Assembly (NCBI GenBank): GCA_021202555.1
Contig: JAJQCT010000011.1
Span: forward strand, 62,001 to 126,000
Direction: 5' to 3'
DNA: 64,000 nt
Origin: Clostridiales bacterium
GTDB taxonomy: Bacteria; Bacillota; Clostridia; Oscillospirales; CAG-272
The position numbers and the translations under genes are program-made. Shown here piece after piece: positions 26,786-36,118 of this stretch. Numbering within the stretch: position 1 is the first letter of the stretch; each line of letters opens with the position of its first letter. The notes below the pieces were generated by a model. That model did no database searches. It was not told the origin of the DNA and saw only the letters and a program-made list of their open reading frames with translations.

Positions 26786-27265
26786 CTATGCGTTTGCGAG
26801 CGTTTCGAGCAACGACTCTATCATCGGCAGATAATAGACCTCGATTATCTCGAAAAGAAAGACGAGTATGAAGGCGACGCACGGAATCAGAAGAATTTTC
26901 GATATTTTGCGGCGCTTTGCGTCGGAGGCTAAAAATTCCCGCTTTTTTTGATAGTCCCAATCGTCGGGGAGCATATCGGCTGTGTACGGCTTTGTCGAAA
27001 AGCCGCGGTTCAGGACGATTACGGCGATGAAAAAACCGCCCGCGAATATGGCATATGTCCACATCATCGCGTAATAGTAGATCACGCCGATTTTCTCACT
27101 TTCGATAAGCGATATGACTACGCGGTAAAATCCGAAAACCACTACTATCGCCGCCGCCGATATGATGAAAAGCCTGTAATTAAAGCGCTTTCCCTCGCCG
27201 TCATCAGATTGTGACTCCGGGACGGACGGCAAGCCGAGCTTTTTTTTCAGATTATTCAGCTTCAT
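26786..27265 (-). CDS. Hypothetical membrane protein with three predicted helices
   Basis: I do not recognise this 159-aa protein. A charged N-terminus (MKLNNLKKKLGLPSVPES) precedes three hydrophobic helices (about 42-62, 73-95 and 132-150). I placed the start at 27265, where the ATG overlaps the galactokinase stop (TGATG), which suggests coupling. The tight fit on both sides argues that it is real. Confidence 0.7.
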   Translation of the reverse strand: MKLNNLKKKLGLPSVPESQSDDGEGKRFNYRLFIISAAAIVVVFGFYRVVISLIESEKIGVIYYYAMMWTYAIFAGGFFIAVIVLNRGFSTKPYTADMLPDDWDYQKKREFLASDAKRRKISKILLIPCVAFILVFLFEIIEVYYLPMIESLLETLANA

Positions 27266-28560
27266 CAAAGCACCGCCGTCGCGCCGACTGAACGTATGCG
27301 AAGCTCCATGCATTTGCCGGCACCGAATATCCCATCCATCAGCGCCTTATATTCAGCCGCGTACTCGTTCGGCAAAAACGCCTGAATCGTACCCGCGAAT
27401 CCGCCGCCGTGAACTCTCCACGCAGCGCGCTTTCCCGAAAGGAACCGCTCTGTAACCGCGAGCGCAACCGACAGCCCCTGCTCCGAGGTGTCCTTTGTCG
27501 TATATACGTTTTGCAGATATTTGAAGCTCGAATCGCCCGACGCGATTATTCCCGCAAGGAAGCCGTCAACATCGTCGCGGCGAAGCGCGTTCGCGATGAC
27601 GGGAACGCGCTCATTTTCGGCGACGAAGTGAATCGCGCGCAGAAGCGCCCTGTCGCCGCATTTTTCGCGGACTTCCGCCGCGTTTGACAAAAGCTCCTCA
27701 TATGTCACGGGACGAAGCACATCGTGCCCGAGAAGGTTGGCGACAGACTTCATCTCCGCGGGAACGGATGCGTAATCGTCGTTGAGGTCTGTGTGATTGC
27801 CGCCCGTATCTGTAATGCAGAGCGAATAGCCGTGCTTTGTCAGGCTGAAATCAAGCCCCTCGGTGACGGGCGCGTCGGGATTTTCAAAATCAATCGTGAT
27901 AAGCCCGCCCCATGCGCAGGCCATCTGGTCCATAAGCCCGCACGGCTTTGAAAAGAATACGTTTTCCGCATACCGCGCAATAATTGCAAGCTGCTCCGAC
28001 GACACCTCCCCGCCGTTATAAAGATGCGAGAGAATGTTTCCAATCATCACCTCAAACGCGGCGGATGAGGAAAGCCCCGAGCCCTTAAGCACGTTTGACG
28101 TGGTGTAAGCGTCAAATCCGCCGACGCTGTACCCGTTCGCGCGGAATCCGTCCACGACGCCCGCGACAAGCGCGTCCGAATGAAAGAATCTGTCGGGATT
28201 CGGCGTCGTAAATTTCTTGATGTTCACATAGTCGGGTGCGAAGCCCTCGCTTTTTACAGTCACCATGCTGTCGTCGCGCGCCGATACGACGGCGATACAG
28301 TCAAGCGTAATCGACGCGGCGATTACGCGCCCGTGCTGATGGTCTGTATGATTTCCCGAAATTTCGCTGCGTCCCGGTACGGAGAAAAGCCTCACGTCGC
28401 GTCCCTCGCCGAATTCGCGTTCAAATGACAAAACGGCGTTATACCAGCGCTCGCGGAGCGCGGGAACGCGCTCGTCGTTTTCGCTCACCTCATAAAGCGA
28501 TGCGAATTTTCCGTCAAGTCCGCCCGACCTGATAAGCGTTTTGAGTTCACTGCTGTTCAT
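27265..28560 (-). CDS. Galactokinase-family GHMP kinase
   Basis: A GHMP-fold sugar kinase. Motif 1 reads PGRSEISGNHTDHQHG, where typical galactokinases have PGRVNLIGEHTDYN; motif 2 is LKGSGLSSSAAFEV, and the C-terminal motif is VHGGGFAGTIQAF. The altered GNHTDHQ block marks a divergent branch found in Clostridia, so galactose is likely but not certain as substrate. The 431-aa length is slightly above the norm. The start at 28560 has AAAGGA 9 nt upstream. No galT or galE is nearby; it is in a housekeeping run after ymdB. Confidence 0.8.
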   Translation of the reverse strand: MNSSELKTLIRSGGLDGKFASLYEVSENDERVPALRERWYNAVLSFEREFGEGRDVRLFSVPGRSEISGNHTDHQHGRVIAASITLDCIAVVSARDDSMVTVKSEGFAPDYVNIKKFTTPNPDRFFHSDALVAGVVDGFRANGYSVGGFDAYTTSNVLKGSGLSSSAAFEVMIGNILSHLYNGGEVSSEQLAIIARYAENVFFSKPCGLMDQMACAWGGLITIDFENPDAPVTEGLDFSLTKHGYSLCITDTGGNHTDLNDDYASVPAEMKSVANLLGHDVLRPVTYEELLSNAAEVREKCGDRALLRAIHFVAENERVPVIANALRRDDVDGFLAGIIASGDSSFKYLQNVYTTKDTSEQGLSVALAVTERFLSGKRAAWRVHGGGFAGTIQAFLPNEYAAEYKALMDGIFGAGKCMELRIRSVGATAVL

Positions 28561-28607
28561 GGCAAAATATCCTTTGTATATAATAAAAATAAAATAAGCT
28601 GCGTTAT

Positions 28608-29399
28608 TTATGAACTGACGCGGCAAACGCCCGTTGTGACGGCGCGTTCGGGGTCAATTTCAAAAAGCGCTCCGTGAAGCGCGATATTTCCATCCGCGAC
28701 CTCGAATTTCGCGGGCATTTTGTTTTTCATGACGGATATGATGTTTTCGGGCTTTACGCCGATAACGCCCCCCTCGGGACCCGTCATTCCGATGTCTGTA
28801 ATATATCCCGTGCCGAAGGGCAGAATTTTTTCGTCAGCCGTCTGTATATGCGTATGCGTTCCCCATATGGCGGCGACCCTATATTCGCGGTGCGAATCGA
28901 TGTAGCGCGCGAACGCGAGCTTTTCGCCCGTCGCCTCCGCGTGAAAATCAATGAGAGCGAAATCGTATCTCCCGCGCTCCCGCCCGAATATCCTCTCCGC
29001 CGTCTCGTAAGGGCAGGCTGGCACCGGCGATATGAACGCGCATCCGAGCAGATTCATTATAAGCACGCGGTACGAGCTTACGTTCACCACGTTATATCCG
29101 ACACCATAGGACTCTGCGGGATAGTTGGCGGGGCGAAGTATGCGCGGCTCCGAATCGAGATAATCGTATATGACCCGCTTATCCCATATGTGATTTCCCG
29201 TCGTGATTATGTCGGCTCCCGCCGAGAATATCTCACGTGCGGTCTCGGGCGTAAGCCCACGACCTTCCGCGGCGTTCTCGCCATTTACGACTGTCAGCTC
29301 CGGCGTGACGCCCGCGGCTTTGCAGACGGCGCGTATCTTCCCGCCGAGAGCTCCTGCCGCCGCCTCACCGAATATGTCGCCTACAGCTAATATCTTCAT
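28608..29399 (-). CDS. ymdB: YmdB-family metallophosphoesterase
   Basis: A calcineurin-like phosphoesterase of the YmdB family (2',3'-cyclic nucleotide phosphodiesterase). Metal ligands are visible in LAVGDIFG, NGENAAEGRG, TTGNHIWDK and GTHTHIQTAD. I chose the ATG at 29399, which has GGAGGA next to a large palindrome; the protein is then 263 aa, the normal size. rny lies immediately upstream, the same order as in Bacillus, where YmdB affects biofilm and motility decisions. Confidence 0.92.
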   Translation of the reverse strand: MKILAVGDIFGEAAAGALGGKIRAVCKAAGVTPELTVVNGENAAEGRGLTPETAREIFSAGADIITTGNHIWDKRVIYDYLDSEPRILRPANYPAESYGVGYNVVNVSSYRVLIMNLLGCAFISPVPACPYETAERIFGRERGRYDFALIDFHAEATGEKLAFARYIDSHREYRVAAIWGTHTHIQTADEKILPFGTGYITDIGMTGPEGGVIGVKPENIISVMKNKMPAKFEVADGNIALHGALFEIDPERAVTTGVCRVSS

Positions 29400-29413
29400 T
29401 GTGCATTCCTCCG

Positions 29414-29449
29414 CCAAAGGGGGTATTTTTGAAAAAATACCCCCTTTGG
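29414..29449. repeat. TTTTTGAAAA-type perfect palindrome between rny and ymdB
   Basis: A perfect 17-bp inverted repeat with a 2-nt centre (CCAAAGGGGGTATTTTT and complement), followed on the plus strand by AATCCCCC. On the minus strand it ends 3 nt before the ymdB ribosome site GGAGGA. Same family as 18103-18140 and 61895-61928. Confidence 0.75.
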
Positions 29450-29469
29450 AATCCCCCAAAAACTTTCTG

Positions 29470-29546
29470 CCGCGGATATGCGATCGCATATCCGCTATAT
29501 GCTATAGCATATCCGCTGAAAAAATATATATCAGCACACCATGAAG
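29470..29546. repeat. Cluster of short palindromes between rny and ymdB
   Basis: It contains GATATGCGATCGCATATC, ATATGCTATAGCATAT and a hairpin with arms GCACACCA and TGGTGTGC around GAA, in a row. They could stabilise or process the rny-ymdB transcript. Confidence 0.55.
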
Positions 29547-29575
29547 TGGTGTGCGGCAAAGGATTTTCTGGGTTT

Positions 29576-29632
29576 CCAAAGGGTTTCTTTTGCAAAAGAA
29601 ACCCTTTGGTGGGGTTCGGGGCGAAGCCCCGA
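29576..29632. repeat. Perfect 16-bp palindrome plus GAA-loop hairpin at the rny 3' end
   Basis: CCAAAGGGTTTCTTTT (29576-29591) is complementary to 29594-29609 around GC. TCGGGGC-GAA-GCCCCGA (29616-29632) follows. On the minus strand these are the first structures after the rny stop. Confidence 0.75.
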
Positions 29633-29639
29633 TTCCCTC

Positions 29640-31193
29640 TTATTTCGCGTAGTCCACGTATCTGCTTTCGCGGATGATATGAACCTTAATCTGACCGGGA
29701 TATTCAAGCTCCGATTCAATACGCTTGGCGATGTCGTGAGCGAGAATTTTCATTTTATCGTCGTTCACCGTCTCCGGTTTCACCATAATGCGTATTTCGC
29801 GTCCCGCCTGAATAGCGTAGCTCTTTTCAACGCCTTCAAATTCATTTGTGATTTCCTCAAGCTTTGAAAGGCGCTTGATATAATTTTCAAGATTCTCACG
29901 CCGTGCGCCCGGTCTTGCCGCCGAGATTGCATCGGCTGCCTGAACGATAAGCGCGACGAGCGTTCTCGGCTCGACATCGTTGTGATGCGATTCGATAACG
30001 TGAATCACATCGCGGCTTTCACGATATTTTTTCGCAGCCTCAACGCCGAGCTGTACGTGCGTTCCCTCAGCCTCCTGCGTAAGCGCTTTTCCAATATCGT
30101 GAAGAAGTCCGGCGCGCCTTGCAAGCGTCGCGTCCACACCAAGCTCGTCCGCCAGAATGCCTGAAAGAAGCGATACCTCAATTGAGTGATTGAGCACGTT
30201 CTGACCGTAGCTTGTACGATATTTAAGCCGTCCGAGAAGCTTGACAAGCTCGGGATTGAGTCCGTGAACGCCCGTATCGAACGTCGCGCGCTCTCCTGCC
30301 TGTCTTATCGACAAATCGACCTCGCGGCGAGCCTTCTCGACCGTTTCCTCGATTCGCGTCGGATGAATCCTTCCGTCCTGCATAAGCTTTTCGATGGCGA
30401 TTCGCGCAACCTCGCGCCTCACGGGATCAAAGCTTGAAAGCGTTATCGATTCGGGCGTGTCGTCGATAATCAGATCGACCCCCGTAAGCTGCTCGATTGA
30501 GCGGATATTGCGTCCGCCGCGACCGATAAGACGTCCCTTCATCTCATCGTTCGGCAGCGTCACTGACAATACCGTCACCTCCGCAACCTGATCAGCCGCG
30601 CAGCGCTGAATTGCCAGCGTCAGAATGTTGCGCGCCTTTTCCTCAGACGTTTCCTTGAACTGACGCTCATATTCGGCGATTTTCATCGCCGTCTCATGCT
30701 CGATTTCGGAGCTTACGCTTTCAAGAAGCTCTAATTTCGCCTGCTCGACGGTCAGCCCCGATATGCGTTCAAGCACCGCTCTTTGCTCAGCTATTGCGTG
30801 CTTGATTTCATCCGCGTGAGATTCCGCCTCGCGAAGCTTTTTCTGAAGCTGCTCGTTCGTGCGCTCGGCGGCTTCCGTCTTGCGGTCGAGAGCCTCCTCC
30901 TTTTTGAGAATGCGGTTTTCACTGTTTGTCAGCTCGCGACGTCTGTCCTTGAGCTCGCGATCTGCCTCAGTTTTCTGGCGCAGCGCTTCCTCTTTCGCCT
31001 CGACGAGAATCTCCTTGCGCTTCGTTTCGGCTTCCTTTACGGCATCATTGACGATTCTGTTCGCCTCTTCCTCGGCTGAGCCTATCGATGCCTCGGAAAC
31101 GCGCTTGCGATAAAATTTTCCCGCGAAAAATCCCGCGACGACACCTGCCGCAAGGGCAGCAAAGCAAATTATTATCCATACATATGTCTCCAC
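29640..31193 (-). CDS. rny: Ribonuclease Y
   Basis: A membrane-anchored endoribonuclease that starts mRNA decay in Bacillota. An N-terminal membrane helix is followed by a long Lys/Glu coiled coil (residues about 30-200), a KH domain ([19 protein letters not shown]) and an HD domain ([11 protein letters not shown]). The 517-aa length matches the family. The start is GTG (31191-31193) with AAGGAGG 8 nt upstream; an ATG further in would cut the membrane anchor. A consensus promoter lies about 130 nt upstream on the minus strand. ymdB follows after a palindrome-rich gap. Confidence 0.97.
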   Translation of the reverse strand: METYVWIIICFAALAAGVVAGFFAGKFYRKRVSEASIGSAEEEANRIVNDAVKEAETKRKEILVEAKEEALRQKTEADRELKDRRRELTNSENRILKKEEALDRKTEAAERTNEQLQKKLREAESHADEIKHAIAEQRAVLERISGLTVEQAKLELLESVSSEIEHETAMKIAEYERQFKETSEEKARNILTLAIQRCAADQVAEVTVLSVTLPNDEMKGRLIGRGGRNIRSIEQLTGVDLIIDDTPESITLSSFDPVRREVARIAIEKLMQDGRIHPTRIEETVEKARREVDLSIRQAGERATFDTGVHGLNPELVKLLGRLKYRTSYGQNVLNHSIEVSLLSGILADELGVDATLARRAGLLHDIGKALTQEAEGTHVQLGVEAAKKYRESRDVIHVIESHHNDVEPRTLVALIVQAADAISAARPGARRENLENYIKRLSKLEEITNEFEGVEKSYAIQAGREIRIMVKPETVNDDKMKILAHDIAKRIESELEYPGQIKVHIIRESRYVDYAK

Positions 31194-31320
31194 TTTATTT
31201 ACCTCCTTTTCTTAAAGCTGTGACTTGCCTTTTCATGGCGACTTCAGTCTGAATTAAAATTATATGTTGTGAAAGGAATGTGCCGGAGAGCCGCATCCCG
31301 TTCTCATCGCATACAAATAC

Positions 31321-31350
31321 ATTGTATCACAAGTGGTGCCCGTTTGTCAA
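31321..31350 (-). promoter_or_regulatory. Sigma-A promoter of rny
   Basis: On the minus strand TTGACA (31345-31350), 18 bp, TACAAT (31321-31326). In the 343-nt gap between rny and the flavin reductase gene this is the only clear signal; the remaining plus-strand part holds nothing I recognise besides the reductase ribosome site. Confidence 0.8.
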
Positions 31351-31536
31351 GAGCAACTCTCGGGGCATAATGTAAGGGCTTTTGCCCTAATTGTAAATAT
31401 TCTTTTAATATTCGCGAAAGTCCCGCACATCGGGAGAAATTTTGTGTATTATTTTACGTGGGAAACGGAGCTGCGTCCCTATATGCGCAGCAAAAATATT
31501 CACACGCGCCATTCTGCGCGGATTTGGAGGGAACAC

Positions 31537-32055
31537 ATGAAGGGTTATATGAAAAAGGAGCCGCGCGAGCTTGAGGGCGGCGCTATACGCATGATAGGCG
31601 ACGAGTGGATGCTCGTCACGGCTTCAAATGAGGCGGGAGAATACAATTCCATGACTGCGAGCTGGGGCGGTCTCGGCGTTTTGTGGGGCGAGCCTGTCGC
31701 ATTCGTATTTATATGCCCGCAGCGCTACACGCACGAATTTTCTGAGGCGGGTACGACGGCGACGCTTTCGTTTTTCGGCGGGAAATACAAGCGCGAGCTT
31801 GGATATTTCGGCACGAAAAGCGGACGTGACACAGATAAGGCTGCCGACATGAATTTTCATCCCGTGAAAACGGACGAGGGCGGCACCGCCTACGAGGAGG
31901 CGAGCCTGATTTTATCATGCCGCAAGCTTTACGCGGACGAGATAAGGCACGAATGCTTCCTTGATGCCGCCGTCGAGGCAGGCGCGTACCCGCAGCATGA
32001 TTATCACACGGTTTACGTGTATAAAATTGAGGCGATGTACGAAAAGGAAATGTAA
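31537..32055 (+). CDS. Flavin reductase-like FMN-binding protein
   Basis: A split-barrel flavin-binding protein of the flavin reductase family (MLVTASNEAGEYNSMTASWGG; FVFICPQRYTHEF). Members often bind FMN and act with an oxygenase or as stand-alone NAD(P)H:flavin reductases; the partner is unknown. I chose the ATG at 31537 with TTTGGAGGG before it, giving 172 aa; the open frame extends upstream without similarity. It stands alone between the divergent rny and the xpt transport cluster. Confidence 0.82.
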   Translation: MKGYMKKEPRELEGGAIRMIGDEWMLVTASNEAGEYNSMTASWGGLGVLWGEPVAFVFICPQRYTHEFSEAGTTATLSFFGGKYKRELGYFGTKSGRDTDKAADMNFHPVKTDEGGTAYEEASLILSCRKLYADEIRHECFLDAAVEAGAYPQHDYHTVYVYKIEAMYEKEM

Positions 32056-32127
32056 AGCTTTGCGCACGCGGGCGCTCCGCACTGCTGCATATTATTAAAG
32101 ATACTTTTCGGTAAAATAGTCGGCAAA

Positions 32128-32160
32128 ATTCAGGGGCAAATCACAGATTTGTCCCTGAAT
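32128..32160. repeat. 15-bp hairpin with ACA loop
   Basis: ATTCAGGGGCAAATC (32128-32142) pairs with 32146-32160 with one G-U, loop ACA. No T run follows on the plus strand. It belongs to the general class of triloop palindromes in this window. The rest of the 304-nt gap before xpt shows only the xpt promoter. Confidence 0.65.
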
Positions 32161-32289
32161 CAAAAAAGCTTTGCATCAAAAAGCAGACTTCGCCGGTACA
32201 AAAGGAGATTTTTGCCGCCGAAAAACGCCAAAATGTGCAATATTCACAATAATTTTTTTTGTCGGCGATTTAATTCGTGATTGTGCCGA

Positions 32290-32317
32290 TTGAAAATTTG
32301 CTCGAAAGGTGTAAAAT
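32290..32317 (+). promoter_or_regulatory. Promoter of xpt and the transporter genes
   Basis: TTGAAA (32290-32295), 16 bp, TAAAAT (32312-32317), about 40 nt before the xpt start. I looked for a purine riboswitch here and found none. Confidence 0.6.
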
Positions 32318-32359
32318 ATAAGTATAGCGAGTGACGATTCTTTGATGTGAGGCTGAGCG

Positions 32360-32935
32360 ATGGATTCACTGATTGAAAAAATAAAATCCGAGGGGCGGCT
32401 TCTTGACGGAGATATACTCAAGGTCGATTCGTTTCTCAATCATCAGATAGACGTAAGCTTTATGAAAGAAATAGGCGCGGAATTTTACCGCCTGTTTTCC
32501 GACTGCGGAGTAAACAAGATTCTTACCGTCGAGGCGTCGGGGATAGGAATCGCCTGTATTACCGCGCAGTTTTTTAATTGTAGCGCCGTGTTCGCCAAAA
32601 AATCAAAGAGCGCCAATATCGGCGACGACGTTTATACTTCGGTCGCGCACTCGTATACATATAACCGCGACAATGTGATAACAGTTTCAAAGAGCTTTCT
32701 TTCGCCTAAGGACAACCTTCTTATAGTCGATGATTTTCTCGCGCGCGGCGCGGCACTTACGGCTCTTGTCGATATAGCGGAAAAATCAGGCGCGACAGTT
32801 TCGGGAGTTGGCATTGTCATTGAAAAGGCTTATCAGGGCGGCGGCGACACGCTGCGCGCCCGCGGCGTGCGGATTGAATCGCTCGCCAGAATTCTGCGCA
32901 TGAACAAAGAGGAGGGAATTGTCTTTTCGGCGTAA
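32360..32935 (+). CDS. xpt: Xanthine phosphoribosyltransferase
   Basis: A purine-salvage enzyme making XMP from xanthine and PRPP. The PRPP loop LLIVDDFLARGAALTALV lies at about 120-137, VEASGIGIA is the upstream substrate loop, and the N-terminal LLDGDILKVDSFLNHQID is specific to Xpt of Bacillota. The 191-aa length is typical. It precedes a BMP-type ABC importer, which makes purine base or nucleoside uptake and salvage a coherent unit. In Bacillus xpt is riboswitch controlled; no such element is visible here. Confidence 0.93.
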   Translation: MDSLIEKIKSEGRLLDGDILKVDSFLNHQIDVSFMKEIGAEFYRLFSDCGVNKILTVEASGIGIACITAQFFNCSAVFAKKSKSANIGDDVYTSVAHSYTYNRDNVITVSKSFLSPKDNLLIVDDFLARGAALTALVDIAEKSGATVSGVGIVIEKAYQGGGDTLRARGVRIESLARILRMNKEEGIVFSA

Positions 32936-33008
32936 TGCGCGCTTTATCAGTTATCAATCGGGTGGCTTGCCGCTCTTGATAAATTTATTTTTGTGGAGGA
33001 AAAACATC

Positions 33009-34328
33009 ATGTTCAGAAAAATCGTGTCGCTGCTTCTCGCGGCGGCGATGATGATCACCGTTTTTGCCGCTTGCGGCGAAACTGATGATGAAAGCGGCGC
33101 AACGTATGGCTCCGACGAGACAAAGACTCTTGCGGATTCGGGCGTTACATACGGCGTTGCGTCAAGCGTTTCGGAGGGAACCGCTGTCTCTCTCAAGGTA
33201 GGCGTAATTCTCGTCGGCGATGAGACGGAGAGCTACACCGAGGCTCACATCGAGGGAATCCAGTCGGCTCTCACCGCTCTTGGTCTTGATTATACGGACA
33301 ACAACGTATGCATCTGGAACTATGAGATAGAGGAGAGTGAAGAGTGCCAGGAGACGGCTAAAAATCTCGTCGCTCAGGGCTGCAACCTCATCATCTCCAA
33401 CTCATACGGTCATCAGGACTATATGAAGGCTGTTGCTGAGGAATACCCCGATGTTATGTTTGTCGCAATGACGGGCGATACCGCCGCATCATCGGGACTT
33501 TCCAACTTCGCGAACGCATTCACGGAGGTTTATCAGTCACGTTACGTATCGGGCGTTGTTGCGGGAATGAAGCTCGCAGAGCTTATTGCGAATGACGAAA
33601 TCCCCGAAACGGGCTATGACAGCGACGGAAACGTCAAAATCGGCTACGTGGGCGCTTACAACTACGCGGAGGTCGTATCCGGCTACACCGCATTCTTCCT
33701 CGGAATACAGAGCGTTGTCTCGAATGTTTCAATGGAAGTCAAGTACACGAACTCTTGGTATGACTGGGACGCTGAAAATGAGGCTGCAAAGGTCCTCATC
33801 GCTGACGGCTGCGTTATAATCGGTCAGCACGCTGACTCGACGGGAGCACCTACCGCAGTTCAGGATGCGTATGAGAGCGGCACTGTCGTTTATTCGGTCG
33901 GCTACAACGTCGATATGACTGACATCGGCGACGCTGTTCTCACGTCGGCGACGAACGTCTGGGAGGTTTACTATGAGTATCTCTTCAAGACAATGCTTTA
34001 CGGCGGAACTGTTGCTACCAACTGGACGGGCGGCTATGAGCAGGGAGCTGTCGCGATAACGACGCTCGGCACGCAGGTTGCTGAAGGCACGGCTGAAAAG
34101 GTTGCAGAGGTTGAAGCGGCGCTTCAGGCCGGCACGACTCATGTGTTCGACACCTCGAAATTCACAATTGACGGCGCAACAATCACATGGGCATATGCGA
34201 CCGACTCCGACGGAGACTTCACTTACGACTGCAACAACGTAATCTCCGACGGCTATTATCATGAATCATGGGTTCAGAGCGCTCCTTCGTTTGCGCTCCG
34301 CATTGACGGAATAACGGAACTCAGCTGA
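33009..34328 (+). CDS. BMP-family (PnrA-like) nucleoside-binding lipoprotein
   Basis: A solute-binding lipoprotein of the basic membrane protein family. The signal peptide ends in VFAAC (lipobox), followed by a Ser/Thr-rich stretch and the periplasmic-binding-like fold (VGVILVGDETESYTEAHIEG; NLIISNSYGHQDY; IGQHADSTGAPTA). PnrA-like proteins bind purine nucleosides. I chose the ATG at 33009 with GGAGGAAAAA upstream; the protein is 439 aa. Downstream are the ATPase and two permeases, and upstream is xpt. Confidence 0.9.
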   Translation: MFRKIVSLLLAAAMMITVFAACGETDDESGATYGSDETKTLADSGVTYGVASSVSEGTAVSLKVGVILVGDETESYTEAHIEGIQSALTALGLDYTDNNVCIWNYEIEESEECQETAKNLVAQGCNLIISNSYGHQDYMKAVAEEYPDVMFVAMTGDTAASSGLSNFANAFTEVYQSRYVSGVVAGMKLAELIANDEIPETGYDSDGNVKIGYVGAYNYAEVVSGYTAFFLGIQSVVSNVSMEVKYTNSWYDWDAENEAAKVLIADGCVIIGQHADSTGAPTAVQDAYESGTVVYSVGYNVDMTDIGDAVLTSATNVWEVYYEYLFKTMLYGGTVATNWTGGYEQGAVAITTLGTQVAEGTAEKVAEVEAALQAGTTHVFDTSKFTIDGATITWAYATDSDGDFTYDCNNVISDGYYHESWVQSAPSFALRIDGITELS

Positions 34329-34348
34329 AAATAATCGGCGACGGGCGA

Positions 34349-34387
34349 CAGGGGAACCGCGAAGGCGGTTTCCCTGCCTGCTCTTTT
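34349..34387 (+). terminator. Partial terminator between binding-protein and ATPase genes
   Basis: CAGGGGAACCGC (34349-34360) pairs with GCGGTTTCCCTG (34365-34376), loop GAAG, followed by a CTCTTTTT tail after 6 nt. Leaky terminators here usually give more binding protein than transporter. Confidence 0.7.
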
Positions 34388-34444
34388 TGAGGCGAAAGCC
34401 GTAAAAGAAATCAAAAAACGCTTGTCTTTGGCATGGGAGGAAAT

Positions 34445-36118
34445 GTGAGCATCGAGAAAAACAAGATTGCCGTAAAAATGAAGAATATAACCAAAACATT
34501 CGGAGCTGTCACGGCAAACAAGGATGTTTCGCTTGAGGTATACCGCGGTGAGATACTTTCACTTCTCGGCGAAAACGGAAGCGGCAAAACTACTCTTATG
34601 AATATGCTCTCGGGAATTTACTATCCCGACAGCGGGGAAATTGAGATTGACGGCAAGGCGGCTTCAATCTCCTCGCCGAAGGACGCCTTTGAGCTTGGAA
34701 TCGGCATGATACATCAGCATTTCAAGCTTATCGACGTTTTCACGTCGGCGGAAAATATAATTCTCGGACTTCCGGGCGGCGCGCTGCTTGACATGAAGTC
34801 CGTATATGCGGGAATTGAAAAAATATGTGAAAAATACGGCTTTGACGTCGATCCGAAGCGCAAGGTTTATACGATGAGCGTGAGCCAGAAGCAGGAGCTT
34901 GAAATAGTCAAGGCGCTTTATCGCGGCGCCGAGATACTCATTCTCGACGAGCCGACGGCAGTTTTAACGCCGCAGGAGACAAAGAAACTTTTTGATGTTC
35001 TCCGCAACATGAAAAACGACGGCAAAGCGATAGTAATAATTACGCACAAATTAAACGAGGTAATGGAAATTTCGGACAGAGTTGCGATTCTGCGCCGAGG
35101 GGAATTTGTCACCTCGATTGACACGAAATCGGCGAACGAAAAAATGCTTGCCGAAGCGATGGTAGGTCAGAAGCTTGAGCTTAATATCCGCCGACCCGAG
35201 CCGAAGGACGAAAAGCTGCGGCTTTCCGTCAGCGGACTTTCATGCAGAAATTCCGACGGGGTGCCGGCGCTTTCGGATGTGAGCTTCGACGCCTACGGCG
35301 GCGAAATACTCGGAATCGCGGGAGTTTCGGGAAGCGGACAGAAGGAGCTTCTTGAGGCGATAGCGGGGCTTCAGCAGACGGATTCGGGAAAGATAATATT
35401 TTATCCCGAAAAGGAGGGCAGTGAGCCTGAAAACATCATCGGAATGAATCCGAGAAAGATACGCGAGATGGGCGTTGCACTTTCTTTTGTGCCCGAGGAC
35501 AGGCTCGGAATGGGGCTTGTCGGCTCGATGGGCATGACGGAGAATATGATGCTCAAAAGCTACGACGCGGGCGCGCCCGTGTTCATTCATAAAAAGGAAC
35601 CCGAAAAGACAGCCGAGAGGGTCAAGAACGAGCTTGACGTAGTTACGCCGAACCTCGAGACGCCCGTCAGAAGGCTTTCGGGCGGAAATGTGCAGAAGGT
35701 GCTCGTGGGGCGTGAAATTTCGGAAGCGCCGTCAGTTCTGATGACGGCTTACGCCGTGCGCGGGCTTGACATAAACACCTCGTATGCGATTTACGATCTG
35801 CTTGACAGGCAAAAGGAGCGCGGTGTCGCGGTGATTTACGTGGGAGAGGATCTCGACGTTATGCTTGCGCTCTGCGACAGGATTCTCGTTTTGTGCGGCG
35901 GGCGCGTGAGCGCCGTCGTCGATGCGAGAAACGTCACAAAGGAAGAAATCGGACTTTACATGACCGCCGGCAGCGGCGGAGGTGCCTCCGCGGGCAAGAA
36001 AGATGAAGTAAGCGCGAATGATGAAGACACCGGCAAGGATAAAGATAAAGTGAGTGCGAACGGTGAGGGTGACAAGAAAAGTGCATCAGATGCTGAGGGA
36101 GGCGGTGAAAAGGAATGA
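34445..36118 (+). CDS. Purine/nucleoside ABC transporter ATP-binding protein (two NBDs)
   Basis: A double-NBD ATPase of the RbsA/NupB type. NBD1 has Walker A GENGSGKTT, signature SVSQKQELEIVKAL and Walker B ILILDEPTAVLTP. NBD2 has GVSGSGQKELLEAI and LSGGNVQKVLVGREI, but the Walker B region reads VLMTAYAVRGLDI instead of the usual AxPTRGLD, so its second site looks less conserved. The C-terminus has about 45 Lys/Asp/Ser-rich residues of low complexity. I use the GTG at 34445, which has GGGAGG just upstream; the ATG at 34433 overlaps that ribosome site. It overlaps the permease gene by 4 nt. Confidence 0.9.
   Translation: MSIEKNKIAVKMKNITKTFGAVTANKDVSLEVYRGEILSLLGENGSGKTTLMNMLSGIYYPDSGEIEIDGKAASISSPKDAFELGIGMIHQHFKLIDVFTSAENIILGLPGGALLDMKSVYAGIEKICEKYGFDVDPKRKVYTMSVSQKQELEIVKALYRGAEILILDEPTAVLTPQETKKLFDVLRNMKNDGKAIVIITHKLNEVMEISDRVAILRRGEFVTSIDTKSANEKMLAEAMVGQKLELNIRRPEPKDEKLRLSVSGLSCRNSDGVPALSDVSFDAYGGEILGIAGVSGSGQKELLEAIAGLQQTDSGKIIFYPEKEGSEPENIIGMNPRKIREMGVALSFVPEDRLGMGLVGSMGMTENMMLKSYDAGAPVFIHKKEPEKTAERVKNELDVVTPNLETPVRRLSGGNVQKVLVGREISEAPSVLMTAYAVRGLDINTSYAIYDLLDRQKERGVAVIYVGEDLDVMLALCDRILVLCGGRVSAVVDARNVTKEEIGLYMTAGSGGGASAGKKDEVSANDEDTGKDKDKVSANGEGDKKSASDAEGGGEKE

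Noticed and set aside
32056..32359. Purine riboswitch before xpt
   Set aside because: No purine aptamer core is present; only a plain hairpin and a promoter are seen.
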